Assembly (NCBI GenBank): GCA_004322135.1
Contig: SCSG01000030.1
Coordinates: forward strand, 23,092-87,091
Length of the DNA: 64,000 nucleotides
Direction of reading: 5' to 3'
Source of the DNA: Burkholderiaceae bacterium
GTDB taxonomy: Bacteria > Pseudomonadota > Gammaproteobacteria > Burkholderiales > Burkholderiaceae_B
The notes beneath the pieces are model-generated. The model was given only the letters and a program-made list of their open reading frames with translations, ran no database searches and was not told where the DNA came from. A program made the translations under genes and the position numbers. Shown piece after piece: positions 39,137-47,142 of this stretch (positions are counted from its first letter, which is position 1; each line of letters begins with the position of its first letter).

Positions 39137-39850
39137 ATGGGTATTTTTTGCCGTGCCGCACTGTTGCTCATTGCCGCCTCTTTTCTGTTGCTGCAGCCGG
39201 TGCACGCACGCCAGGAGACGCTCATCAGGATGCAGGTGGGTGAGGTCAGGGTTTTGGCCATACCGGACGTGGCGCGGGTGGCGGTCGGCGACGGCCACGT
39301 GCTCAATGCCGTCACAACGGAAGAAAAGGAAGTAATTGTGTTTGCCCGGCACGAAGGGGCCAGTGCGGTACATGTTTGGTCCGCCGATGGCCAGACACAC
39401 CGTTATCAGGTCGAGGTGGCCCCAGAAGGAGCCCGGCGAATACAACAAGAGCTGCGCCGCGTGTTGGAGCGTGTGCCCAATGCGCGGGTTTCCGAGGTTG
39501 GGGACAAATTGCTGGTTGAAGGTGATGAGCTGTCCGACGGTGATCGTGAGAGGGTTACCGCACTAAGTAAACGCTATCCGCAATTGCTCGATTTCACGAG
39601 CCCCGTGGGGTGGGATCACATGGTTCTACTGGATGTACAGGTTCTTGAGGTGCCGCGCGCTCAGTTGCGCGAATGGGGTGTGCGCTGGGGGCGCGAGACA
39701 AATGGAGGTCTTAACGCGGGGCTCGCGTGGGATGCCGGATCCAGGCGTCTGTCCGACAGACCCGGAGACACGGTTATTCCCGTACCTTATCCGGCCGCTA
39801 CCGTCGCCGGATATTTCGGCGTCAATGCTTTTCTGTCTGCGCAATGGTGA
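39137..39850 (+). pseudogene. cpaC: Truncated secretin cpaC/rcpA, cut by a Tn7-like insertion
   Basis: The first 237 residues of a CpaC secretin remain: signal peptide, BON-type domain (LLVEGDELSDGDRERVTAL), MVLLDVQVLEVPRAQLREWG and GYFGVNAFLSAQ. The frame then reads W-stop inside the incoming element. The conserved secretin pore domain is missing, so the protein cannot form an outer-membrane channel. The rest of the gene and the remaining tad genes must lie beyond the element, outside the window. Confidence 0.85.
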
Positions 39851-39851
39851 G

Positions 39852-39987
39852 TGACATTAAAGTTCTGAACTAGCCTACCATTGATTTATAAGGGTTTTCC
39901 TGTTTTTCGGAAAACCGGCTGACATTAAAGTTCTGTTCTAGAATGTCGCCCTAGCTTTGCTCGAGTTACATTAAAGTTCTGGTCTAG
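39852..39987 (+). repeat. Three 22-bp TnsB-site-like direct repeats
   Basis: Copies at 39852-39873, 39920-39941 and 39966-39987 share ACATTAAAGTTCTG, two variable bases, then CTAG. A degenerate fourth (AAAGTTCGCTCTAG) lies at about 40056-40069. They occupy the end of the inserted DNA. Confidence 0.85.
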
Positions 39988-40215
39988 AGCGAAAACTGCG
40001 CTTGAGCTTGAACAACAGAAAAAAACATGCTGCTGCCGAGTTAATACGCTAGAGAAAGTTCGCTCTAGCTCGTATGACAGGGCCTCTGCATATAATAGTT
40101 ATTATCGGCGGGTATGCTGCTTTCTTAGCTATTTGGGGGAGCAATTAAGCGTGCTTTAACGCAATGGGTCTCTAGTGCCTCAGCCTTGTTGATGGTGTTT
40201 TTAAGCGTGCGCGGG

Positions 40216-40485
40216 CTAACGAAACGACATGATGGTCGGGCGGGGTTTTTGCTCGGCCTGCCAAAGGTCGTATTGTGTTTGCATGTTGATCCACATTTCA
40301 GCACTGGTGCCCGAAGCATCGCGAAGCCGCAACGCCATGTCGGCTGAGATACCTGCGGAACCGCTGAGGATGCGCGATAGCGCAGTACGAGTAACGCCGA
40401 GTCGAGCAGCGGCTTCGGTGACGGTCAGGCCTCCGAGAAATTCACGTAGCGCTTTGCCTGGATGAGGCGGGTTGTGCATACGCAT
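40216..40485 (-). CDS. higA: HigA-family antitoxin
   Basis: An 89-residue Xre-type HTH protein with the HigA signature: [20 protein letters not shown], then [30 protein letters not shown] and [17 protein letters not shown]. HigA normally neutralises the HigB mRNA interferase and represses its own operon. I see no higB next to it on either strand, so it may be an orphan. An AGGGGA ribosome site fits the first ATG. Confidence 0.88.
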   Translation of the reverse strand: MRMHNPPHPGKALREFLGGLTVTEAAARLGVTRTALSRILSGSAGISADMALRLRDASGTSAEMWINMQTQYDLWQAEQKPRPTIMSFR

Positions 40486-40634
40486 TGTGTTCCCCTAACT
40501 TAGACTGCGACGTTGCCTACTAGGAATAATAGCGCATGCTTCGAAGCCATAACCTGATTGGCCATACCGGACTTACAATTGCCCGACTAACCATCCGGGA
40601 GTGTGTTTCGAAAACCATCAAAGGCTTGATCAAA

Positions 40635-40808
40635 ATGACTGACACAGCAACGCTTCATGCGGACGGTCGGGTTACTGTGCCTCGTGAGATCCGGGCGGCG
40701 TTAGGCTTATTGCCTGGCGACAAACTCGCGTTTACGCTGCACGGCAACGGCGATTTAGTAATGCGAAAAGCGAATATCGATCTAGCTGACATTACGCAGC
40801 AATCATGA
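40635..40808 (+). CDS. AbrB/MazE-type DNA-binding protein (orphan antitoxin-like)
   Basis: A 57-residue protein MTDTATLHADGRVTVPREIR, then AALGLLPGDKLAFTLHGNGDLVMRKA: the swapped-hairpin AbrB fold of MazE/VapB-like antitoxins. An upstream in-frame extension is not family-like. No toxin gene follows; a near-perfect 19-bp hairpin begins at its stop codon. It is divergent from higA. Confidence 0.75.
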   Translation: MTDTATLHADGRVTVPREIRAALGLLPGDKLAFTLHGNGDLVMRKANIDLADITQQS

Positions 40809-40852
40809 GCAGTAAAGTAGTACATCTGCCTTTTGTACTACTTTGCTGCTCA
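40806..40852. repeat. Long hairpin after the AbrB-like gene
   Basis: TGAGCAGTAAAGTAGTACA pairs with TGTACTACTTTGCTGCTCA (18 of 19 positions, the other a wobble) around a 9-nt loop. It starts in the stop codon. Without a T-run it may be a terminator, a processing site or a recombination remnant. Confidence 0.65.
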
Positions 40853-40945
40853 CCCATTCGCACAACATGCTGCTCCCAAACTCATTTCCATTGCCTGGTG
40901 CGTCAATCTACGAAACAATCAGAAGTTGGACCAACCACGGATTGA

Positions 40946-41293
40946 ATGCTAATGAGCGCCGCTATACCCGATGATTTCCCACGCCGTATACATACTGCCG
41001 CGCTAACAGGCGCCATGCCAAAGCTGGCTGTGCGGCTTATGCCCGACGGCACATACTCTAATCTTGCCAGCGACGCTGAGCACCAGGAGGCGTACGAAAA
41101 CGCTGAAGACCTTGCGCAGCACTTAAAAACGTATATTCTGCGCAAAGAACAGGAAAACCCGAGTTGGACTCGAGAGTTTAACCTTGAGCGCACACGAAAG
41201 GGCGTTGAAACGAAAATGCGCTCCGGCGTGTGGGATTTGGAGCCGCCAGAACTGAACTGGGTTATGAAGCGTGTGGTGGAGTTGCTTGCATAA
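40946..41293 (+). CDS. Hypothetical protein
   Basis: A 115-residue charged protein with no recognised domain. It contains PDGTYSNLASDAEHQEAYEN and a helical centre (EDLAQHLKTYILRKEQ). It may start at M3 (40952). It faces the CBASS operon, the two ending 3 bases apart. The length and natural composition support a real gene of unknown role. Confidence 0.5.
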   Translation: MLMSAAIPDDFPRRIHTAALTGAMPKLAVRLMPDGTYSNLASDAEHQEAYENAEDLAQHLKTYILRKEQENPSWTREFNLERTRKGVETKMRSGVWDLEPPELNWVMKRVVELLA

Positions 41294-41295
41294 AG

Positions 41296-41757
41296 TCATG
41301 CTCCGCCAAAGTGTGAAACCTCATGTCGGACTGAAGAAGCCATGAAGTCCGAAATGAGATGCCAGGCTTCGCGATACTGTTCTAGATTTTCGACGTTGCG
41401 CATGCTCACTTTCTTCCAGTTCGCGCTGCGAGGTAGAGCGCCCACAATGTCCACCGGCAAGACGTAGAAATCTGGATCCATCACTTCCTTCTTGCCATCC
41501 TTAGAGCCGCGGTTAAGAAATACCGCTACAACGAATTCGCAATCGAAGTTCTGGATTGGAAAATCCCTAGCACCAGTGTTCCAACGGCTTTTTACCTGGA
41601 TACGCGCTGAGCTATTACGCTCAGGGTTTGTGGCTACCAAGTCATAGCCCGGCATATTGGTATAGGTTTTATATGCTGGAATCCGATGGATTAGAAGTTG
41701 TCCGAGTACTAAAAACTCCGCTCCCTCACTTTCAAGTCGTGTATCTAGCCTGCTCAT
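41296..41757 (-). CDS. PD-(D/E)XK-like protein, fifth gene of the CBASS operon
   Basis: This 153-residue protein has the nuclease-like pattern GYDLVATNPE, then RIQVKSRW: an Asp followed by Q-x-K on the next strand, the D...(E/Q)xK core of the restriction-endonuclease fold. It carries the downstream FDCEFVVAVFLNRG strand typical of this family. It starts 12 bases after cap3 and is co-directional, so it is probably co-transcribed with CBASS. It may be an extra effector or an unrelated nuclease-fold protein. Confidence 0.55.
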   Translation of the reverse strand: MSRLDTRLESEGAEFLVLGQLLIHRIPAYKTYTNMPGYDLVATNPERNSSARIQVKSRWNTGARDFPIQNFDCEFVVAVFLNRGSKDGKKEVMDPDFYVLPVDIVGALPRSANWKKVSMRNVENLEQYREAWHLISDFMASSVRHEVSHFGGA

Positions 41758-41769
41758 AATCGCTCTGTG

Positions 41770-42276
41770 CTATTTATCAAATTTACGGGTTGCGGCCGAA
41801 AACGGTACCGCTTGTGTAAGCATCTTTCCATCGTGCACCCAAATGGTTAATCCAGATGGAAATGGTGAGGTGCCGAGGATGGCAAACACAATTCCGTTTA
41901 ACTGGGCTTTAGCAGCTAAAGCATAGTCTGCGGCCAGCTGTATGTCTTCATAAGATGGCGTAGGATCAGGCTCTGGGTGGGAGTGCCAAAGACCAAGGCA
42001 ATGAAATCCCTGTTTATGCATATTCTTTCGTTCAGCCATGGCTTGGGCCGGTGAAAACTGAACTTTTGTACGCCTAGCCGAGATTGGCTTCAAGAGAGTG
42101 GCCGCCTCTATACGAATGATATCTGTGGTTAATTCCTTCGCGTAAAGCTGACCAACCGATTCCTTGGCAAGCCTGGAGTGCTGGACATGTTTCGATAAGA
42201 TATCGATGACGGGCGAGCAGATTTCAAGTTTCCAGGATGCTTGAGGTATTTGATATTGAAGCGAAGTGTTTTTCAT
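41770..42276 (-). CDS. cap3: CBASS protein Cap3 (JAMM/JAB isopeptidase-like)
   Basis: A 168-residue JAB/MPN-domain protein. Zinc-site residues are visible as E39 (KESVGQLY), H98-x-H100 (WHSHPEPDPTPS), S108 and D111. Cap3 removes the CD-NTase from its conjugated targets and so limits the activation made by Cap2. It overlaps the cap2 stop by 4 bases (ATGA-type coupling). Confidence 0.88.
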   Translation of the reverse strand: MKNTSLQYQIPQASWKLEICSPVIDILSKHVQHSRLAKESVGQLYAKELTTDIIRIEAATLLKPISARRTKVQFSPAQAMAERKNMHKQGFHCLGLWHSHPEPDPTPSYEDIQLAADYALAAKAQLNGIVFAILGTSPFPSGLTIWVHDGKMLTQAVPFSAATRKFDK

Positions 42277-44057
42277 TGGGCCCTAATAAGGGAGCGATAA
42301 TCTCTGGTCAGCATAACGGAATCAAAAGAACTGCCTTCTACAGGAACAATAGGGCGTAAGTCGGGTTTTACGGCTAGATTGTCATAAAATGCTTTTGAGC
42401 GCACCCAACTCCATATGGTTTCTGTTGTGCAGCGGCCGTCTAAAGTAGCAAGAATCCGTTCGGTCACGAAAGATGCCGCTTGCCAGACGTCGGCCGCGCC
42501 GTAAGGATGGAATCCTGCCCCGCAGGCGGGCAAGTCTATCCGTATGTTTTGGCCTGAAAAATCGGCCGCATTAACTAGCTCATCTGCTGGATCAGCGGCC
42601 GGCCACGGATTGCTCACTGGGGTCAGAACGGCATGAGCTGCCGAGCAAAATGGCTCCACCCAAGCGTGCAACACGGGAGCACTGCCAAATGACTGCGCGC
42701 GCCAGTGCGCTATAACGGTGCGAAGGTAAGATTCACCGCTGCACTCTACAATTAAGTCATAGTCATGACGGCATGGTTTTGTAATCCAAGATGTGATGTC
42801 TTCGTCATATCCCGTGATGGAAATTTCCGGTACTTCTTTACGTAACCTAGCTTCTAGAGCTTTTGCTTTAGATTGCTCTAGGTCCGACAGGCCTAAAACA
42901 TGCCGAGCTGTATTCGGGCTCTCGAAGTTTTCGCTATCGATAATGTCTAGGATGCCAACGCCGGCGCGGGCTAAAAGCTCAACTATAGGGCTTCCCAACG
43001 AGCCACAGCCGATTACAAGAACTTTCTTTTGTCGCCTGGCTGCGAATGGCGTTGGCGCATGGTCCCGAGTGAGGCTCCAAGACGAGTCTATTCGTGTTGG
43101 GGATATCGGAATGAGCTCGATCCCTTTGTTTTTCAAAATAAAGCCCGGGGCGAGCTGGTAGCCAAATAGAACAGAGTTTTGAACGAAGAATACTAGTAGG
43201 GGGCGGATTCCCACTTCCTCTGGTACCAAGCGGCCCGTTTCATCTTTGATAGGTTGTGGATTTTTGCTTTGCAGGTGGCGTTGTAGCCAAGAGGTGAGAT
43301 GCACCCCATCGGAAGTCAGTTGGCCTACGAGAAGCTCTAGTGCGGTAAAGTTAGTCGGCCAAGTCTTCGGAGTCCAGGATCTACCCTCCGGTAAAGGGAT
43401 AAATATCGCGTGACCTCGAATAAGAGATCCTGTATTCCACCCATGCCGCTTGGCTAATGGAAACGCACCTTTTTTTTCCATGCTAACGATCTGTCGCACG
43501 AGTTGGCGCTGGTTTTTTCTGTTGTGACCAAAGGAAGCTACTGATCCTTCGGTCCAGGTTGATATGGGTGAAAATTCGACATAGGTACGCGATGGCGCTA
43601 AGGACTTACCGATCCTTATTCGTTGTGCAGTGCAGAAGTTATTCCAATATGAGAGAGCCTCATCGTTAAACTGCTGCTCTACTAGCGAGGCATCCTGGCA
43701 TTGAGGAAACCATTCGTTCTCGAATTTCTGAATAACGCGTAGGACCGCTGAAATTGGATTAATGTAGTCGTCAGAGATTGGCTCAATGCCAAGGCAAACA
43801 TGCCCATCGCGTTCCACATGGGGTAGTTCTAAGAAAAGAGAAGTGTCAACGTAAATCCCTGCAGGCTCTGCTGGAAAGTTGGGTGGCAGGATCAACCGTA
43901 CGGGTTTGTTTTTCAGAAGACTGCGATCAATCTTTAGGATCCAAGTGCGCCGTTGATTAGGCGCCTTTTTAGCGTAACCGTCACCATGGGCAGCCAGCCA
44001 GGCGTCTACCTGGCCGATTGCTTCATCATAAGGCTCTATAACTGTTCCTGTAGTCAA
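42273..44057 (-). CDS. cap2: CBASS protein Cap2 (E2-E1 fusion ubiquitin-like ligase)
   Basis: A 594-residue fusion. The N-terminal E2-like domain has the catalytic Cys88 in HVERDGHVCLG. The C-terminal E1/ThiF-like domain has the nucleotide motif VLVIGCGSLGSP at residues 347-357 and a likely catalytic Cys512 in LPACGAGFHPYG. Cap2 conjugates the C-terminus of the CD-NTase to cellular targets and primes it. The CD-NTase here ends in glycine, as required. Coupled to both neighbours by 4-base overlaps. Confidence 0.92.
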   Translation of the reverse strand: MTTGTVIEPYDEAIGQVDAWLAAHGDGYAKKAPNQRRTWILKIDRSLLKNKPVRLILPPNFPAEPAGIYVDTSLFLELPHVERDGHVCLGIEPISDDYINPISAVLRVIQKFENEWFPQCQDASLVEQQFNDEALSYWNNFCTAQRIRIGKSLAPSRTYVEFSPISTWTEGSVASFGHNRKNQRQLVRQIVSMEKKGAFPLAKRHGWNTGSLIRGHAIFIPLPEGRSWTPKTWPTNFTALELLVGQLTSDGVHLTSWLQRHLQSKNPQPIKDETGRLVPEEVGIRPLLVFFVQNSVLFGYQLAPGFILKNKGIELIPISPTRIDSSWSLTRDHAPTPFAARRQKKVLVIGCGSLGSPIVELLARAGVGILDIIDSENFESPNTARHVLGLSDLEQSKAKALEARLRKEVPEISITGYDEDITSWITKPCRHDYDLIVECSGESYLRTVIAHWRAQSFGSAPVLHAWVEPFCSAAHAVLTPVSNPWPAADPADELVNAADFSGQNIRIDLPACGAGFHPYGAADVWQAASFVTERILATLDGRCTTETIWSWVRSKAFYDNLAVKPDLRPIVPVEGSSFDSVMLTRDYRSLIRAQ

Positions 44058-45268
44058 CCGAGAGTGCCCCCAGAGCCCGTCGGAATGGGAGCTTTTAGGT
44101 AGTGTGGTTCACCCCCAGCAGCCGCGTTAGCGAGTAAACCGCCAAGAATTCCCAAGGGTTGACTTTCTTTCCATGCATCCACGCCCGCATTACCGAAAAC
44201 GCTGCGTATGCGGTCTTGATCAGGTGTTTTGCTGGATTGGTATAAAAGTTGTTCGAGATCGTTTTCTAGTTGCTTATGCCAGCGCAGGAACTCGTTTGCG
44301 CGTTTACCACCGTCAGTATTCCACTTGTCGGCGAAGTTCTCTTGAGTCAGGGCAGGGTTGGGTACAGAAAACTTCCCGGCGGCTGTATGTATATAGTTCG
44401 GCATTTCCTCGACAACGGCCAGAACTACTTCAATGGGTGAGGTAAATTGTCCGTTGCGGGTTCGATAAAGCTCTTCGAACGCGTGGGTAGCGAGGGTCAC
44501 GAGAATAACGGATATAGGCTTTGCTTTTTTGCGATCGTCATCTAGCGCCCAGTACATGTTGTCGCGATGAAGCTTCATCAGTTGGATGGTGCGCCGCAAG
44601 ATGTCATCAAGTCCAATTTTCTCGTCAGGTAGGGGATCGACATTGCGATTCGCCTTGATTACTGAGTCATAAACCAGAGTTTGGAAAGAAAAACGTATAG
44701 CTGCTCGATCGCAAAACCATGTCGCAAATTCTTCAGGATTTGATGGGCTCCAGCGGGTAACAGGGTCACGCACCTTTAGTCGAGCTCCAGTGCTTCTGTA
44801 GACATCGGGTATGGCCGGAGTTACATCGAAGTAGAACGGTTTATATGGATAGGGCAACCGCCAGCATCGATTGTGGGCGAAGGGGTCTCCTGTGACCCCT
44901 TCATTTCCGCGTAGGGCCTCTCCGAATTCAGCGAACATAATCTCTGGATCTGGATGAGCATATTTTGACCCTGAAAGTTCTACGACGATATCTAAATCGA
45001 ACTTTTGATTACCCCGCGGGCTAATGGTTGTCTGGGTCCGCATGGAACCCTGGGGATAAACATGAACCTTGCTTCGATCCAGCTCCAACCTATTGGAAAT
45101 ATGATTGCCCAACTGTATGTATAAGCGCTCTGCATCGTCACGCTCCTGCTGGTTCAACTCAAGCCTTTCTAATAGCTTGACCATGAGCTTTTCCCATTGA
45201 TGGGCCTCGCTCCTTGATGATAAAGACTTGATGAGTCGCTCGGAAAGCTTTGGGGGATTTTGTGTCAT
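44054..45268 (-). CDS. CBASS CD-NTase (cyclic oligonucleotide synthase)
   Basis: A 404-residue nucleotidyltransferase with GS at residues 74-75 (YPQGSMRTQT), the metal-binding D91-x-D93 (FDLDIVV) and third Asp148 (FYFDVTP). This is the cGAS/DncV-like fold that makes cyclic di- or trinucleotides on phage infection. The tail PIPTGSGGTLG ends in the glycine expected for Cap2 conjugation. The SAVED effector next door suggests a cyclic trinucleotide or related signal; this is inference. Confidence 0.92.
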   Translation of the reverse strand: MTQNPPKLSERLIKSLSSRSEAHQWEKLMVKLLERLELNQQERDDAERLYIQLGNHISNRLELDRSKVHVYPQGSMRTQTTISPRGNQKFDLDIVVELSGSKYAHPDPEIMFAEFGEALRGNEGVTGDPFAHNRCWRLPYPYKPFYFDVTPAIPDVYRSTGARLKVRDPVTRWSPSNPEEFATWFCDRAAIRFSFQTLVYDSVIKANRNVDPLPDEKIGLDDILRRTIQLMKLHRDNMYWALDDDRKKAKPISVILVTLATHAFEELYRTRNGQFTSPIEVVLAVVEEMPNYIHTAAGKFSVPNPALTQENFADKWNTDGGKRANEFLRWHKQLENDLEQLLYQSSKTPDQDRIRSVFGNAGVDAWKESQPLGILGGLLANAAAGGEPHYLKAPIPTGSGGTLG

Positions 45269-45281
45269 ATGAAAAATTCCT

Positions 45282-46928
45282 TTAGGGCTGAAGGGAACAA
45301 GTGGCCCCTGAAGCGAGCTCTTGGACTTGGGTTGAGGAAATCTCTATGGTCGGTAAAAAAGGTGCTTTGGGTCCGCCTATGGCCTCATGGCAGACAAAGG
45401 TAGCTTGGTGCCGCGCTTGCATTTTTTGCCCTACGACAACGGCCGCAGTTGTTGGAGCCCCCACGAACAAGTGGACTTTTTCGATTCCAAAGTCGTCCTG
45501 GAGCTTCCGTAGAGCATCGTTTAATCGTGTGCCAAATTGAGCTAAATCCTCTGGGTGGGAGATGGCCTCGCTATTCGGTTCATCGACAAAAACTTCAACC
45601 GTGGGCAATTGCAACTGACCGTCGCAATAACAATGCTCTGGCAAACGAGTGTGGTCGATTGAAAATGTGATTGAGATCAGAAGGCATGCCTCGTTGCTGT
45701 TGGCGATCTTATCCCGTGAAATACGCATTTTGTACTTATCGGGAGCCGGCGTCTGGGCTTGCGTAGGCCAAGCCCATCTCGTCACGGAAGCATTCTCTCC
45801 GTTCTTGTTGCGATGGGGCTGAAACAGATGTATCCCGGCGTTATCGCCCAGAATGCGTCCAGCCAGTATGAGTACTGATGTAGAGTGAAGTGGGAAAATG
45901 GCCAGCTCTTCTCTCGATGCGCCGCCTTTTCCGCTACCGTTGAGATAGCGTTGTAGAACCGGTATGTCTTGGCGTAGCACCTCAAATAGGGCGTTCCAAT
46001 AAGTGGCTGTATGTACTTTATGCAGATACGTGCCCGAGTGAAAGAACGATTCTGCATCTCCCTTGACGCTTCTTAGCTTCCGACTCCATAGCGCCTCGGC
46101 AATATCGGCAGGGGAAATATAGGCAACCTGGCCTGTGATGTTGCCTAAGATAAATATGGGTCTTACTGATCGGTAGCGTAAAGAATCTAACAAGCGCGAT
46201 ACTTCAGCGATGCTTGCAGTTCGTATATCACGCAGCCTTTCTACGCCATATTCTGCAGGGCTGATCCGGTCAATAAGTCGATGGCAGCCGTCGCATAAAA
46301 GTAAGAGATTGGTAGGATCATTGGCAAGCCGAGGAGAGTCTTCGATATCGCCACGAGGGCCTTCCGGTGAGGATGCAACGATATGGGCAAAATAGCCATA
46401 ATTGCCTCGTTGTCCCGTAGGAAAATGCTCTCGAAGATTTTCCCCGCAGCCGGGAAACTGGCATCGCCAAGCGGCGAGGGATGCAACCTCCTGCCGAGTG
46501 GCCGGTGATGCCTCAACCTCTTGCCTACCTTTTTTGACCGTCAGACGAGTGGCTTGGTCCTGCCAAGTATTGATGAGCTTTGCAGTGGCTACCTGTATTT
46601 GGCTCGAAGAAATTGCATCGACTACTGTCGGAAGTTCTGATGTGTGTGCCCAGAGAAGCCGCTTGTTCCGCAGAAGAGGTCCAGTAGCTTTCTTGGATTC
46701 TGACCCGAACTCGCCAGTGCCTATATTTACCCATCTTGTGGATTTGGACTCTTCGGTCAGAGCACGTACTGTGAATCCATTAGCAAGGATGAGCACGTTC
46801 CCTGATCCACGAGCGGCCTCTGCCAAGCAAGAAGCAAGCTGCTCATCACTGAGCCCCTCATTAGGCGGGCGATCAGATACGTCTATGATTTCCTCGGATG
46901 GGGCAATTTTGGCTTCCTGGGTGGGCAT
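45282..46928 (-). CDS. cap5: CBASS effector Cap5 (HNH nuclease-SAVED) with extra N-terminal domain
   Basis: The 548-residue protein has a zinc-type HNH nuclease (C156, C161, H182 in FAHIVASS, N207, C212, C215, H216 in LLLLCDGCHRLID). A C-terminal SAVED sensor follows with HLFVGAPTTAAVVVGQKMQ near residue 500. On signal binding, Cap5 proteins oligomerise and degrade DNA. About 145 residues precede the HNH domain, longer than the typical Cap5 leader that starts just before HNH. The start at MPTQEAK has a GAAGGAAG ribosome site. Confidence 0.9.
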   Translation of the reverse strand: MPTQEAKIAPSEEIIDVSDRPPNEGLSDEQLASCLAEAARGSGNVLILANGFTVRALTEESKSTRWVNIGTGEFGSESKKATGPLLRNKRLLWAHTSELPTVVDAISSSQIQVATAKLINTWQDQATRLTVKKGRQEVEASPATRQEVASLAAWRCQFPGCGENLREHFPTGQRGNYGYFAHIVASSPEGPRGDIEDSPRLANDPTNLLLLCDGCHRLIDRISPAEYGVERLRDIRTASIAEVSRLLDSLRYRSVRPIFILGNITGQVAYISPADIAEALWSRKLRSVKGDAESFFHSGTYLHKVHTATYWNALFEVLRQDIPVLQRYLNGSGKGGASREELAIFPLHSTSVLILAGRILGDNAGIHLFQPHRNKNGENASVTRWAWPTQAQTPAPDKYKMRISRDKIANSNEACLLISITFSIDHTRLPEHCYCDGQLQLPTVEVFVDEPNSEAISHPEDLAQFGTRLNDALRKLQDDFGIEKVHLFVGAPTTAAVVVGQKMQARHQATFVCHEAIGGPKAPFLPTIEISSTQVQELASGATCSLQP

Positions 46929-46991
46929 TCTCTTCCTTCTTATGGAGTAGCTAAAGAAACTGTTTATAAACACAGCTTCCTATTTTTTATA

Positions 46992-47034
46992 ACTATATGT
47001 TGTTGTTTATTTTGTGTCAACCACAATATATAGT
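46992..47034 (-). promoter_or_regulatory. Promoter of the CBASS operon with overlapping dyad
   Basis: On the minus strand TTGACA (47015-47020) and TATAGT (46992-46997) are 17 bp apart, a near-consensus sigma-70 promoter. The arms TATATGTTGTTG and CAACCACAATATATA form an imperfect palindrome that covers both elements, an operator-like layout. Confidence 0.7.
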
Positions 47035-47142
47035 GTTAATTCATGTTGTTGCGAGATTGTTGAATTGTGAATTCTTGGCGATGTAACGGTAAGCTGTTGC
47101 AGTAGATAGGCTCTTCGCGATGCAAGGGCACCAAACGGGAGT

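Noticed and set aside
46402..46950. 182-residue plus-strand frame opposite Cap5
   Set aside because: Antisense shadow of the HNH-SAVED effector gene, with low-complexity Ser-rich translation.
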